Shown one piece after another: positions 12,145 through 25,388 of a stretch of 64,000 nt of DNA. The notes beneath the pieces are model-generated. The model saw nothing but the letters and a program-made list of their open reading frames with translations, searched no databases and was not told where the DNA came from. Numbering within the stretch: the stretch's first letter is position 1; each line of letters opens with the position of its first letter. The stretch is taken from contig JANBPK010000738.1 in NCBI GenBank assembly GCA_027579435.1, positions 183,718-247,717 of the forward strand. The letters are read 5' to 3'. A program made the translations under genes and the position numbers. The stretch is from Candolleomyces eurysporus (taxonomy: Eukaryota > Basidiomycota > Agaricomycetes > Agaricales > Psathyrellaceae).

Positions 12145-14030
12145 CTCAGACTGAGAAGTGTTCGTTCCTCACCAGCCCTATCTTTGCTAACTTGACTCAA
12201 GGATCTCTTTCGGTGCTACTCTGACTTCTTTCGACGCTCAGAGTGAACCTGTGCATGTGGCCGTCGTATCCCCGGTGAGCGAGGACCTACCCACTCACTC
12301 CATATGATCTTTTCATTTAAGCTGTATCGTAGTCCGANGGGGTCCGAGCTTGGGGGCCATCGAAAGATACATTACGGCCACGTCGGGCCTCGACTAGCGC
12401 AATCGACAGGCAGGTGACATTAACTTTCATGTACCTATGACCGTCAGCCCTGGTGACACCACCTGATAGAAAGGAATAATGAATCACTAGCGTCGTTGGA
12501 TCGTTCATCCAGGTTCGCTATCCTATGCTGCACTGAATATCTTTCTGTTATCCGTGGTCGGTGCTCCTCGAGGTTTACTGTTGGTTCAACTCCTACTGAG
12601 TTTCAAACTCGCACTGCATTACGTATTATGTAAGACACGCGCCCACTATCGCTCGTCTGGCCTCGTCGACGTCGACAGGCGGAATCTGTGTCCACAGGCG
12701 ACCTGACCTCAACGTAGGATGTCGAAGTCGAATGATTGGTTTGGAAAAGGTCTTTAGCACACGCCTTTAAGCAAGTGTTGTGAAAATCCTCACTGCCTCG
12801 GCCTCCCTGTAATCGGGAAGTATGAGACCCTTGTTTCACTAAACCTTCGCGCGCATAGGACACGCAAAGTCAGGTATATGTACCAAAACTTGATATATAC
12901 ACAGTCACAGTAAATCAATACGTTCTCCCTAAGGCTGTCCTGGCTCATGTTCCCTTGGAGGAAGCTTTGCCATTCGACAAGCATTGTGCGTGATGCGGGT
13001 CGCGAAAAAGGGCTGCACCGAAGATTAGATTAGCTCGGTGATTATCAACACAATCTCATCCAGTATCCGTTCACTACCCTGCCAGCTCCTGGAGCCGAAT
13101 TTTGTGTGGATTTTTATCTGGAAAGGTGCGAAGTTCATCAACAGGAAGCGAGTATCCAGTGAGCCCTATGAAAAAATGGCATTTAATCCAAATAAGGGTA
13201 GCCCCGTCAACGTCCCAACCGACGAGCATCATCTGTGTGCAACGCAAGACTGAACGCATAAGAACGAGACAAAATATCGAATCTTCCCTCCTCTTCCTCC
13301 TCTTCTCTTTCCTTCCTTTTTGGAATTTTATTTATTTTACATTTATTTGTAATTCTTGCCACTAGCACCAGTATCGAGGCCCCAGTCGGCCATCAGGAAA
13401 CCAAACAAAACGCATTCGTTCTTTCGCGCTTTTCCTGGCCATTCCCCCGCTAAATTTGGCCTGACTTTTTGCTAAAATTGACCTGGACTTTTGACTTCCA
13501 GCATTTATCTAACCTTTTCTAGCTTGACAGGGTGTATAGAAAGTAGGTTTACTGATGTAGGATCCTAAACTGGCCATCTCTCCTTTGTTTCTACTCTCAT
13601 CATGCGTGCACTACATGCCACAACCTTAGTACGCCTTCGCTCCATGAGCACTATAAGGTACTCTCGCTACGTTCTGCACCTTTCTTAGTAGAATGACCAG
13701 TCAGGCACTACGTTCCGGGTGGATCCCTTGCACGGCTGTCTGGGTTTCACGCAGGTGAGCAGTGATCAATATCAGTATCGTTTATCACCATCGCACACTG
13801 TCAGTGTCGGCTTAAAATAGCCGTTTCCCCACACTGCCGCTTTGCTTGCCTTCAGAATTGCAAGGAGCTCCTTCGTTCTCTGGAGGCTGCACACAGGCGT
13901 TCCTTGTCGCGATGTCTCATGGAACTCTCTTGAATGCCCGATAAGGCTACCTGCTTTCCGGGCTAGAAGAGACAAGGAGATCTCAATCAATACCACTGGG
14001 CGACGTATCTCCGTTTTAACCCTCGAGGTT
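12145..14030. other. Intergenic region, no supportable gene
   Basis: No convincing coding sequence. The stretch 13290-13350 is a T/C-rich low-complexity tract. Confidence 0.4.
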
Positions 14031-14035
14031 ACCGA

Positions 14036-14046
14036 GCTTTATTTAA
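14036..14046 (+). promoter_or_regulatory. TATA-like element of the GMC oxidoreductase gene
   Basis: CTTTATTTAAG lies about 60 nt before the start codon, with a pyrimidine-rich stretch (14080-14100) directly upstream of the ATG. Position-based inference. Confidence 0.45.
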
Positions 14047-14100
14047 GACCGGTTTGACGGTGACGTGCTACAGTTTCAGTCTCTCCCCGGTTCCCTCATC

Positions 14101-16563
14101 ATGCCTTCTCTAGGCACTTTCATTCTTTTATCACTTTCGTTCTTTAACATTGCTCTTGCAGCGCCCAAGTTGCAGAAGCGCGGCGTCACCACGTCACCCA
14201 CTTCAGTCAATGGCAAAACATATGATTATATCGTCGTTGGCGGTGGTTTGACTGGCATAACGGTCGCAGCCAGGTTGGCTGAGAATCCCTCAGTCACCGT
14301 CCTTGTCATCGAAGCCGGAGGAGATGACAGGAACGACCCTCGAGTTTACGACATTTACCGATACGGCGAAGCCTTTGGTTCCGAGCTCATGTGGAACTGG
14401 CCAACGGACCAAGGAAGGGGAATGATTGGTGGCAAAACCCTCGGTGGTGGTAGTACGTGTTTCACTCATACTAATCTGACGTAGCAATGTCCTTCTCATC
14501 TGGTATTAGCTTCGATCAACGGTGCAGCTTTTACTCGTGGTCTGAACGCTCAATACGACGCTTGGTCAAATCTCCTCGAACCCTCTGAGGCAAGCGTCGG
14601 TTGGAATTGGCAGGGCATGTGGAATTACATGAAGAAGGTTTGATCTAGTTCACTTCAATCTTCTCCGGCTTCTAAATCTTTCTTATGTAGTCTGAATCCT
14701 TCTCGCCGCCAAACAGTGACCAGGCTGCAAAAGGCGCACAGTATATCTCCAGTTATCATGGCTATGACGGGCCAGTTCAGGTCACGAATCCCAATCAAAT
14801 GTACGGAGGGCCTCAACAAGGCGCGTTCATCAACACGATGGTGAACTTGACTGGAATCAATCATTACAAGGACCTCAACGGTGGGACGCCCAATTGCGTA
14901 TCCATCACACCACTGGTCAGTCCATGCATTCGCCTTTCCATCTCGATCCTGACATCTACCACCTAGACAATTAACTGGCGTGATAGTGACCATAGATCTT
15001 CTTCGGTCATGGCGTACCTGACCCCTTCCGAGAGTCAAAGGACAAACTGGATTACTCTGACCAGGCACCTCGTGAGTCTCCACTTCGAATTGACTCAATC
15101 GGTATTGACGTTTATCTGTAGGTGACTAAAATTAATTGGTCAAACTCTTCTGGACTTCCATTGACTGCCACTGGCGTCAACTTTGCCCCTGCGAGTGGCG
15201 GTACAACCAGGTACACCGCTCACGCGAGGCGAGAAGTAATTCTCGCTGCTGGTGCAATTCAGGTCCGTCTTTCCGCCTCTTACGTTCCTACTTACACTCC
15301 TAACGCTAAGTCAAATGTAGACACCCCAACTGTTGCAACTTTCTGGGATCGGCGATTCTGCGGTTCTTAGTCCCCTCGGGGTTCCTGTCCGTATTGATCT
15401 AAAGACTGTTGGAAAGAATCTTCAGGAACAGGTTTGCATCTCTTGTCGCGATTACCCTCTTTAAGTTGAACCTCTAATCAATTGAGCCTAGACGATGAGC
15501 CAGCTTGGCGCAGGTGGAAACGGTTTTAACCCCGGTGGACGAGGACCCTCAAACGTTATCGCATACCCTAACCTGTACCAGCTTTTCGGCTCGCAAGCTA
15601 GCACCCAGGTCAATCGTATTCGATCGTCGCTGGCGTCATGGGCAGCCACGGAAGCCACTACCTCGGGGTTATCAGCTTCAGCGCTTCAGCAGATATTCCA
15701 AATCCAAGCTGATTTGATCATCAACAATAACGGTATATTTCTTTTCATCTCGGCGAAGATGCGAGGCTCACTGAAGTCATTAGCTCCCCTTGCTGAGTTG
15801 TTCTTCAACTATGGGTACCCAGTGTACGTCGAGCTTACTGTCAGATTTCGCACAGAACTATGTATAACTCTTTCTCCGCAGTACTTCGGGTTTGGGCATC
15901 CAGATGTGGAATCTGCTTCCTTTCAGTCGTGGAAACGTGAAGATCAGAGTGAGCCGTCTTTCGAGTTGCTGTCCCTCCGGTTTCTTAGATTCTTACTCGG
16001 AATGAAGACGACCGACCCATTCATGAAGCCCACTGTCAACGTCAATTACTTCAGAACCGACTTCGATCTGGACGTTCAAGTTGCCGCGTCACGTCTCTCT
16101 CGACGTGTCCTTACCAGCCCCCCAATGAGGTATGTCGCCATTTTCATCGAACAGAGTGCTAGGGCATTGACCTCTCCCTCTCCCTATCAGTTCGCTTTCG
16201 ACTGGCGAAACTATCCCTGGAAATGCCGTTCCCGACAATGCTAATCGTGGAAGCGACCAGGACTGGAAGAACTGGATCCGGGCCAACTTCAACGCTGTTT
16301 CTCATCCAGTCGGGACTTGTGCGATGATGCGACGCAACCTCGGTGGTAAGAGACTCATCGTTCATTCTGTGGTCGTTGGCTTCCATTTGACGCCGTTTTC
16401 TCCGATAGGTGTGGTCAACGCTCAGCTGAAAGTGTACGATACCGCCAACTTGCGCATTGTCGACGCTTCGGTCATGCCCACGCAAGTCAGCGCACATCTG
16501 ATGTCGACGTTGTATGGCATCTCCGAGAAGGCTGCGGACCTCATCAAGGCTTCGTGGCCTTGA
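14101..16563 (+). CDS. Secreted GMC oxidoreductase (AA3-type, glucose/alcohol oxidase-like)
   Basis: FAD-dependent glucose-methanol-choline oxidoreductase of 610 residues, read through 12 exons with all phases matching. It has a signal peptide (M-P-S-L-G-T-F..ALA) and a K-R processing site before the mature protein. The Rossmann FAD motif is I-V-V-G-G-G-L-T-G with the acidic E-A-G about 28 residues on. The GMC signature around L-G-G-G-T-S-I-N-G spans intron 1, and A-A-G-A-I-Q-T-P-Q-L-L follows intron 5. The catalytic pair is the His of S-H-P-V-G-T-C-A-M and the His of S-A-H-L-M-S near the C terminus. Introns are 14453-14509, 14638-14690, 14916-14966, 15072-15121, 15263-15320, 15432-15491, 15733-15783, 15815-15881, 15949-16007, 16130-16190 and 16346-16408. 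The intron 9 acceptor (GAAG before the T-T-D-P-F-M-K-P block) is weak, but it is the one that keeps frame and family alignment. The family oxidises sugars or alcohols outside the cell and releases H2O2 or feeds quinones; the substrate here is not predictable. Confidence 0.92.
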
Positions 16564-16768
16564 ACGTTGTTTGGAATCTCCTGGGACATTCAATGCTCGA
16601 GTCTGTCGTTCTTTATCTCTGGACTTTAGTTAACCCCCACATTCGCTTTCTCAAATGTTCGTTAACCTGGACATTATATGGACTTTTGCTTCGTTGTTCT
16701 GTTGTAAGGACTAACAAATCCCTGTATGTATGTACACGGAGTAATTCAGAGGGAAACGAAACCTTGTC

Positions 16769-16841
16769 GGTTCAATGGTCTAGTGGTTATGATTTCTGTC
16801 TTACACACAGAAGGTCTCCAGTTCGAACCTGGATTGAACCA
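16769..16841 (+). tRNA. tRNA-Val (anticodon UAC)
   Basis: A 73-nt cloverleaf. The acceptor stem is GGTTCAA paired with TTGAACC plus discriminator A. A D-arm contains TCTAGTGGTTATGA. The anticodon stem TCTGT/ACAGA encloses the loop CTTACAC (anticodon TAC). The T-arm is CCAGTTCGAACCTGG with perfect pairing. There is no intron and no encoded CCA. It lies about 200 bp downstream of the GMC gene on the same strand. Confidence 0.95.
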
Positions 16842-16842
16842 C

Positions 16843-16847
16843 TTTTT
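16843..16847 (+). terminator. RNA polymerase III terminator of tRNA-Val
   Basis: A run of five T one base after the discriminator position of the tRNA, the usual Pol III stop signal. Confidence 0.8.
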
Positions 16848-16859
16848 GCTCAATGACGC

Positions 16860-19060
16860 TGTGGTTTGCTCTCAGCTTCCGCACGACCTCAAAGTCAACA
16901 TACTCCGCTCAAGTCTTGTATCCTATCTCAACCTAGATACTGCAATTTCACCGCTGCCTAAGTACCATTTTATGTACCTTCCCAATCTCATTGTTTTAGT
17001 AGAATATTATCCTGCTCGGGTTCGCGTTGGACCCTCTCTGAAGAGAATTGTCGAGCGATGCTTCCCCGACACTGGACTCCCTGGGTAGGACATCTACCCA
17101 AACTTCGTTCCTAGGTTTGTCCAAAATTTCAGACCAAGTATACGGAATGCTGTTGGTTGTGCATAGCCCATCCTGGGCCACGCCAGTTTCCCTTCCGGAA
17201 AAGAAGGGAAATATTTTCCATGTCACGAATCCGCTTACGGGTTTCGGACTTGAAAGGCCCCGTCTTTCTTCCAGCAATCACCCACTGGACGTTAATAATG
17301 CTTGATTTCTAGGCTTGTGATGCTGTCCGGAACAGTCCAACGAAAATTGCAACACACATTCCCCGAGTCAGAAGCTGTTCGAGGAATGGTGCATCACGTC
17401 GGAAAAGACATAGTTCAGTCAATCTTAGCCTCCAACATCACACCGGAGCGCTATTACTCTAGAGCTGTCAAGAAGCCATCCTCCTCTGCCCGTTTTCACA
17501 TCTGCATATCGTCCTTTCAGGTCTTTTAAGATCTCGATTTTTCATGAGACCACATCGGTCCACNAAAAAAGACCTTCTCCCGAAGCCTGAACGTTTTCAG
17601 GAAGCTCCGCGACAATCTCACCTTCAAGTTAGGATTTGAATCGACATTCGACCCTTGGTTTACCGTTACCTACTGAATATGCGATTCATACGTGTGTGGA
17701 AAGATCAAGATGCGGAGCCTCTGTTGCCCCATGAATTCTGGGAGATGCTGAAAGCAGGTAGCTTTTGAATAGAGCATGTTATCGCGCTGTTGTCGAGCCT
17801 CTGACGACTGATTCGCCACACCCGACGTCGCGAGGCCTCACGTTCACTGTTACGTTTATCAATTCGATTGCTATCGTAAATCACCAGAAATTCAGTTCGT
17901 TCGTGTAACTTCCCAATGCCTCGATCGCTAAGTCTTGTGGCGCGCTAGAAGCATAAACCCTGAAAGATTTAAAAGTTCCCTCTGGGGTATTCTCCAATCG
18001 TGTCAGCTTCTTCACAGGGTTTGCCAGGGCTACAATAACTTAGGAAAATTGAAAGGCTCTAATCTGGAAAGGCGATGACTGCTGCCGGTACCGGTAGGTA
18101 GCGACCTTAGGGTGTTGTCGGGTAAAAGTTGATTCGCGTCCAATCATAATGGAGGTCTTGNTTTTTTCAGTCTCCATCCCCTCGTTTTTGTTGACTGCTT
18201 ACCCGACGAAAGGTTCGTTACCTAAACATATGTCGATAGTCAGCAGGCCGCTCCTTCGAAGCTTCGTTCTATTTCTCTTATCTCTAACGCAAACGCCAAT
18301 TAACTATGATAACGATGATCTCAATTTGGCAGTATTTGATTTCCCCTTCAGCACTTGCTAACAGCGAGCGCGCAGCGGTCAATCTGGGCTAGAAGGTGTG
18401 GGGAGATCCAATGGGGTAGCTAGTCGTGCCGCCAGCCGTCTTTATGTCATTTTCCTCTGCACGCGCTACTTGGAACTCCCCGAGAATCCGAGACCACCAG
18501 CTCACACATGCACACAGCGGTCTCCGAGAAAAGATGGCATCTCAGTTTGTCTCCAGCAGTAGGCACCCAGCTGGGCCCAGCACGCCATTCCGAGTTACAA
18601 GCTGTGGCTACTAGATAGTTTTTCGTGCAAATCAAAAAGATGCACTCGTTCCTTGATGGCTTGCCCGCTATCTGTGTCATGGGTTCAGTTGCCATTATCG
18701 ATGCCTTCTCCATTTTTCTGGATAGAATAGAAGTGACAATTGAAGTGGGTTCAATGTTCCGGATCGATAGCTTCAAAAGGCTAAAATCATTCGAGAAGCA
18801 CGTCCGCCCCAAAAATCCATTGTATTAAATAAAAAAATAAATTTAGGCCAAAGGAATTCTACGTTAGGTATCACAGTTGTCAAGTAAGGTATGCTGTGCT
18901 AAGTCTAGCGTCGTGTATTGGCAGGAGGATCTAATGTAAATAACATTTNTTTTTTTTGGCTACGCATAGGTAACTAAGCTTTCTCTGTAGATAATTGTGA
19001 CGTATCATCACTATCGTCTGCAGTCGGCCGAATAGCCTACTGGTCAGACAAGGAACATTC
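16860..19060. other. Intergenic region, no supportable gene
   Basis: Only short open frames without domains or coherent splice sites. It ends at the 3' side of the minus-strand DUF6534 gene. Confidence 0.4.
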
Positions 19061-19064
19061 ATAG

Positions 19065-21076
19065 TCAGTGGATGAAACAAGGAGTCGAGGGATTGGAACG
19101 CACCAGTGGAGTTTTTCGTTCGTTCCGGTCATTGAGAGCTTCTTGGGTAGTCTCAATACGAATCGCAATATCGTGCAGGGCCCTCTTCCCGTTGCTTGAC
19201 AATGCACTTCGTTGGGCAGACATCATCATATTGCTGCTATCCTGCTGGGTATTCTGGTTGCTTCCCGAAAGGCCTTTTCTGGCATTGAGCGTCGCGATGA
19301 ACGAATTGGTGTAGACTGGGATAATAAAATGTTACTTGTGGAACGGTGGGTAGCCATGCATGAACTTACACCGTCCAATGCAGAAGTAGAACGTCGCATA
19401 GATCAGAGTGTTCGGCGAGACGACAAGCTGATGTAGGGTATCAGCTGAGTCGGACGATCGGTCGAACGAGAAATGATTACATACCGCCACCAGTGACGCG
19501 ATTGCGCAAGAACTAGAGGGGGAGTTAGCCAGGGAATACGCTCTAATCAGTCTTTGGCTTACGTAGTGAGCCTGCAGGGTGTAACAAATCAGCGACAAAG
19601 CTACAGGCAAAACAAAAGTTACTTACATGCCAGTATTGACGACGAAAATCATTAGCTTGTTGATGATGTTATCAGACCTTAACAAAGATGTGAGAAAGGG
19701 GTCTCCGAACGGTACACAGAACCTGACCTCTTGAATCCTGTGCGAGAGTTGTGCAACATCCAGCAGAGACTGGCAGCGATCAGTACGTCCACAGCACAGG
19801 AGAGGGCGTTGATGGTGATCGTGAGTGGCTGTGTGATATCGAGGTCAGACGTAGGACAGAAACACGCGAAGCAGACATACATTGATTGTTAGCAGCTCCC
19901 GATAAGTCTCGAATCGCATCCTAAATGATTGTTAATAAATGCGGATGGTAGATGAGGAATCTAGAACATACGAGAGGATAACCCATACTGATAGAAAGCG
20001 CCAAGTCGATTAGTACGCTAACATAAGAAGTGTCAGATTTCGTACCTGTCCCGCAACCTTCGCATCATGTCAGAGTTGACCGCATGATAAAAAGCCTGAA
20101 ATGCGCTCACCAGCTGTAGCTAGGATCAACAAGAGAATAAGACCGGCGAGGAAGTAATTCTTCTTGCTCACTGACGAAGCATCGGTGACTTATTCAACGG
20201 AAGTAGAGACGGGAGACTCACACTGCCACACACGATAGGTGTAGTACCTGGAAAATTATGGAATCAGTTTCAAGGACGAGAGAAAGTACCGGCGATCATA
20301 CGTTTGTACCATGGCACCATTCAGTCCCTATTGTCGGCACATGTTAGCATTACGGTAAGGCCGAATCGCACGCGTTGAAACTTACAGTCAGCAAGGCTTC
20401 CATCTTGGGTTCAGAGCTCAGGTGAGTTCTTGTCGCCAGGGAGAAGGAAGTGGGAAACATACGAGGACGGACCTATCGAGGAAATTGAGTAAGCGTCGGT
20501 AAGGCAGAGGCAGGTTTGTTCGACTCACCAAACGAGCTGCTGAAGTGCATCTTCCTTTCTGGAGGGCCATTCAGAGCTGAGTAAGTCAAATTCCGGCACA
20601 GAACATACCCGAAATTCGTCACGAGATAATGGTACACTAGCAGGGGACTCAGTCTTCGCTTGGGTACGGCAACAGTGACGACCTACTGGAATGTGTGATC
20701 CAACTCAAATGAACGAAATCGAAAGTACAGGTGGTAAGCACCTAGCGATTACTGTGAGTCAACGCGACGGACGCCCCTAAAGGAAGTACGTACCATGGCC
20801 TTGATAAGGAGAGGGTCTTTTGGTTGGCCTAAAAGCAAGGAGATAGATTTGTATTGGAGGGGTGCTGGAGGTGTCGAAAATGAAAGAACGCACTCATGAA
20901 GTAGAAGAACGCTTGGACCAGACAAATGCCGTGGAGGACACCGCTGACAATGACACCAATGAACATTGCCCCCATCCTATGGAATGCACCATTAGATTGT
21001 CCTTTAAGTCGCGTAATAAGTAAAGGGGACGTACGTATTGTCAAGCGCTGCTCCATAATCCAAGGTCGCGGACATC
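19065..21076 (-). CDS. DUF6534 multi-pass membrane protein, copy 1
   Basis: Agaricomycete membrane protein of the DUF6534 type, function unknown, predicted with about seven helices. It is split into about fifteen short exons. Exon 1 (21076-21036) starts M-S-A-T-L-D and ends L-D-N-T, the family's usual beginning. Exon 2 (from 20976) gives the first helix M-G-A-M-F-I-G-V-I-V. Later exons give the helix V-Y-H-Y-L-V-T-N-F-G, then F-L-A-G-L-I-L-L-L-I-L-A-T-A, and the family hallmark D-V-L-I-A-A-S-L-C-W-M-L followed by S-R-T-G-F-K-R (near 19720-19800). These are followed by S-D-N-I-I-N-K-L-M-I-F-V-V-N-T-G, S-P-N-T-L-I-Y-A-T-F-Y-F and Y-T-N-S-F-I-A-T-L-N-A-R. The tail of about 70 residues after the last helix is polar and cytosolic-looking. 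The start at 21076 could be off by a base, but the frame is fixed by exon 2. A second member lies at 29.7-31.0 kb. Confidence 0.85.
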
Positions 21077-21079
21077 GTA

Positions 21080-22810
21080 GCAAGTGACGGGAGTTGGGTC
21101 CAAGACAGAAGTCAAATGGGAAGGGGAAAAGAAAAGGAATGGACGAGGAAAAGCTAGTGTAGGAGTTCGAGGGGACTTCTATAACTTCCTGGAAAGCTCC
21201 GTTCGCCATCTCCAATAAAATAAGTAGCGACCCTGCATAGCTGGCAGGACAGCGGTGGAAATTGCTCCAAATGGATTAGACAGCGAGCGTCTAGAAACGG
21301 CGTTACGGCAAGGTTTAAAATTGTTTTGGCTTCCTTCGATTGTCGTTCTCCGTCCCATCAGAAGACCACCCTGGCTTTGGTGCCGCTGTCGTCCCCGAAA
21401 GCGATAAGGCGTGCCGAATCCATGCCAGCATGTTGTATTGCCCTCAGCTTGGGTGGATACCAAGTGGAAACAGAGGAAGGATGCTCTTCTTGTCTCGGCC
21501 ACCCTGATTAGCGATAGTGATCTTCGGGCCGATGTGCAGGTGCAAACAGTTACAGAGTCGCTCGCCTGGCGTTAGCGACAAGTGAACCTGCAACCGTTGT
21601 GCATGAAATGGATTTACTGTGACCTGTGGGGGATGGCTTCAGACTTGAATGTATCGAAACTGTGTGTTCTGCTAGAGCCAGAGCCTGAACCAAGCCTGGA
21701 CCTCCAGGGTGCAAACCGACGTGCCTGAACGAAGTCTGGAACGGTTTAGGCTCCTTTTGACAAAGTCCCTAGAAGTGTCCAGGACAGATTGCGACGTAGC
21801 ACGGGCTTCGCGCTGACCTTTGCTATGGATGCTGCCGAATATAGCAGCCGGTCGCCTGCAAAAACTCCACTTCTACCCTCGGCTGTGGTAGATCATGAAT
21901 CATGATGACGAACGGAAGCTTCTTCAAAAATAAATCAAGTCAAAATACGTGCCTACTTTCCCGAAGGCCCTCCCTCTCCTCTCTAGGAAGTGGACAGGAC
22001 CATTATTCGTAATCCAAATAGTATAGACAAGGAAGGCAGAAGCAGGGTGGGGCCAAGGTGACAGTTGGACAACGTTCGCAGTTTTCGGCACCCCAGCCAT
22101 GAGAACCTCCAAATGGGGTATGGCACGGTAACCATATGATAGAATCTATCATCAAATTGTGAATGAAGCAGATCGTCCCAGATCGTCCCGCGTGGGTACG
22201 AACGAAATAATTGAATAAACTTAGTCTCCTCACCTGCAAGAATCTGAAACCCAGCTGTTTCGACTATCCTTGAGAACGAATGAGCCGCTGGAGACCGCGA
22301 GCGGCACGAGTACGGAGCCCTGGCCCGTCATCAAAGATTGAAGTGTCAGGTGGCGCTCCACACAGGGCCAGATGTGGGCATGAATAAAAACAACTAAATC
22401 AAGATCAGTGGACTCTTTTGACGGAATTATATTGAGTTTCCTCTGACCTGGCTCGTCACATAGCCGCCCTAGCTGAACCAAAGACTCTTGCGTATCTTTC
22501 GGCGAGCAAAAAGCCAAGTCAAGATCTGAAGTCACAAATGCAAGGCTTGGCAACTAAGGGTTACGCTACGACTGCCCGTCAGCATTGTGTTTGCGTGTGT
22601 GGGTCTGTAGACAGTTGGGGGAACGCGTATCAAAATTATGAATGATATTTTCTGATAACTTACTTATCGGAATCTCAGGATTGGTAAACCCAAGTAGGCA
22701 GGCGCCCGAGGGAGCCGGTGGTCGGACCCACATATGTAGAAAAGTCAATTCAGGACGCATTCGAAGGCCTCACCTCTAGACCCTACCTCGACGTGCGCAC
22801 AAATTGCGCT
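21080..22810. other. Divergent intergenic region, no supportable gene
   Basis: Region between the 5' ends of the minus-strand DUF6534 gene and the plus-strand P450 gene, so it likely carries both promoters. No coding sequence is recognised. Confidence 0.45.
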
Positions 22811-22816
22811 TCAGCC

Positions 22817-24829
22817 ATGCTCAAGAGCCTTACCATCGTTGATATTGGCCTCCTCAGTATCGGCTTGTACATCCTCAAGTCGTACCTTGGCCAGCGCAAC
22901 GATGCGAAGAAGCTTCTTCCTCCCGGACCGCCCGGCATGCCCGTTGTGGGGNGTACGTACCCGCTATCTCTTCCGCCCAGCAAGGAGGCTGATTAGGGGC
23001 TCAGAATGTCGCAGACATGCCCAAGGAAAAGGAATGGCTCACTTTCGCAGAGTGGGGTCGGAAATTTGGTGAGTCTTGCGAAAACAGCGACCGTCGATGT
23101 CCCTGACATTAGGCTACCAGGTGGAATTTGCTCGGTCAGTCTGCTGGGCAGACCCATGATCATCCTGAACACCATCGACGCTCTCGAGGAATTTGACAAG
23201 AAGAGTGCCATCTATTCGGAACGTCCGCGCCTGGAAATGGGTGGAGAGCTCGTTGGTTACAGCGATACCTTGGTTCTGCTGCGCTACGGACCTCGATTCC
23301 GACACTACAGAAAGCAATTCGCGCGATATATTGGCAATGGTGTTATCCAAGACCGCCACGCCCTCGTCCAGACCCTGACTCGGACCTTTTTGCAACGTGT
23401 CCTTAAGGATCCCAAAGAACTTATGAGCCACCTCCGAAAGTGAGTTATTCATGAGGATGAACTTACTTCAGAGCTGATTGTCGCGAACAGATTGACTGGC
23501 GGTATCATCTTGAAGATTACCTATGGCTACGATGTTCAAGAAGGCGCCGATCCGTTCGTCAATTTGATCGAAGGAGCTAACGAAAATTTCAACAAAGCGA
23601 CCATTCCCGGCGCGTTCGTGGTCGATTTCTTCCCGTCCTTGCGAAAACTTCCGGGATGGCTCCCAGGTACTGGTTTCCTTCAGACGGCTGCACTGTGGAA
23701 GAAAGACACAGACGCAATGGTCGAAGTTCCACTTGAATATACGAAATCACAGATGGTTAGTTATCTTATCCGGTTGCAAAGCTCGCGAAAATTAACCCAG
23801 AGGATAGGCAGCCGGAAAAGCTCCTCCATCCTTTGTCTCCACCAGCATCGAACTGCAAGACGAGATATCGCAGCAAGAGAGAGAAGACATCAAATTCGTC
23901 GCTGCATCTATGTACGGAGGTAAGAGCACAACCCAGTGAACGAAACGACCAAGTACTCACTCGATGGCTACTCAGGTGGTGCTGACACAACCGTCTCTGC
24001 GCAATACGCCTTCTACCTTGCTATGGTCTTGAACCCAGGTCAGTCGACTGTACTTCATTTCGTAAGATCAGCACTCAGATGAAATGCCATCAGATGTTCA
24101 GAAGAAGATTCAAGCAGAAATTGACACCGTAGTTGGAAATGATAGGCTTCCTACTCACGAAGACAGGCCCAACATGCCGTACACGAACGCCGTGTTGACA
24201 GAGCTTCTTCGCTGGAACTCTGTTGCCCCAAGCGGTGAGTTTGTCGCGTATTGTCGCCGTTGTGGTCTTCTAGTGCTCACTCATCTTCTAGGTGTACCAC
24301 ATGTCGCCATCGAAGACGGATATGTCGGCGGTTATTTCATTCCAAAAGATAGTATGATTCTGGCTAATCTCTGGTGAGTATTTTCGTTTTTCCGTGACGA
24401 AAGATGAAGTGCTAACCTTCCTTGAAGGGGCATCCTCCACGACCCTGCAGTCTATCCTGATCCCTTCAAGTTCGACCCTGAACGCTTCATTCCGGCCGCA
24501 GGCAAGGAAGTGCAGCGAGATCCTCGCGGTGCTTGCTTCGGATTCGGCCGCCGTGTCTGCCCAGGCATGTACTTGGCTGAAGCATCACTCTGGTCGACCA
24601 TCACCATGTCTCTTGCCGTATTCAACGTTACCAATGCCATTGACGAAAATGGCGCTATCATCGTCCCCGTCCACGAGAACACATCNGGAACTATCAGGTA
24701 GGCTCCTTGTTGTGTTTCNTNCCCGACCGCTGCTCAACCTGTCTCTTCTCTAGCTATCCCAAGCCATATAAGTGCTCGATCCAGCCNCGTTCAGAGAAGG
24801 CTCTTGCGCTTATCACTGAATCTATTTGA
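22817..24829 (+). CDS. Cytochrome P450 monooxygenase
   Basis: Heme-thiolate monooxygenase of 511 residues in ten exons. It begins with a membrane anchor (M-L-K-S-L-T-I-V-D-I-G-L-L-S) and the proline hinge P-P-G-P-P-G-M-P. The I-helix motif is G-G-G-A-D-T-T, the K-helix ExxR is in T-E-L-L-R-W, and the PERF-like segment is D-P-E-R-F-I. The heme loop is F-G-F-G-R-R-V-C-P-G, with the Cys ligand. Exon ends are 22951/2, 23068, 23439, 23755, 23919, 24038, 24234, 24373, 24697 and the stop at 24829; starts are 22997, 23121, 23491, 23808, 23976, 24094, 24292, 24428 and 24754. The N at 22952 falls on the first donor; phase requires it to be a real base, probably G. Two further N (24686, 24787) are silent third positions. 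The protein should sit in the ER membrane and use a P450 reductase. Subfamily and substrate cannot be assigned from sequence inspection. Confidence 0.92.
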
Positions 24830-25388
24830 GTTTTCAGATTCTCTTTTTTTTCTTGAACACTCTCACCCACATTCCTTATAATCACGCTCCTTTAATCTAG
24901 TCTACNGTCTCTATCACACATATGTTGTCATCAGTTCTACAATCGAATCATTCCTNGATGGATGACGCACCCGAGCCTCGAGAGCCCACATACTCCTCNT
25001 TTCTATTGGTCTGTGACTATTAGCGGGCTCATCGTCACTTAGATGACCAAAAACNNATCGCTCCTGTAGGTGTCATTTCNCATGTGGAAGTACGGGAGAG
25101 AAANGGGTTTTGAACAATCCGANTGTCAANGGCGGAAGATGAGTCCAAACAAAGCCACACACGTCGGCGTTAACGGCTGNGNGCTTCATGCAAAGAGCCT
25201 CATATACATCAACCNATGGTAGAATCCAGAGGGCAATGCGTTGCTTTTCAGCGACCATCACAANACTANGTCAACAAAAAGGNGATTTTATACACCNGAC
25301 GGAGATCACGACAATAATTAGTAATAGACATCGANAGCGATATATAAAGGTTCAGAGTCCCAACAATTGAAACTGCGCACTNGNTGCC
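24830..25388. other. Convergent 3' region
   Basis: Non-coding stretch between the 3' ends of the P450 gene and the fruit-body protein gene. It is rich in N, so sequence quality is low here. Confidence 0.5.
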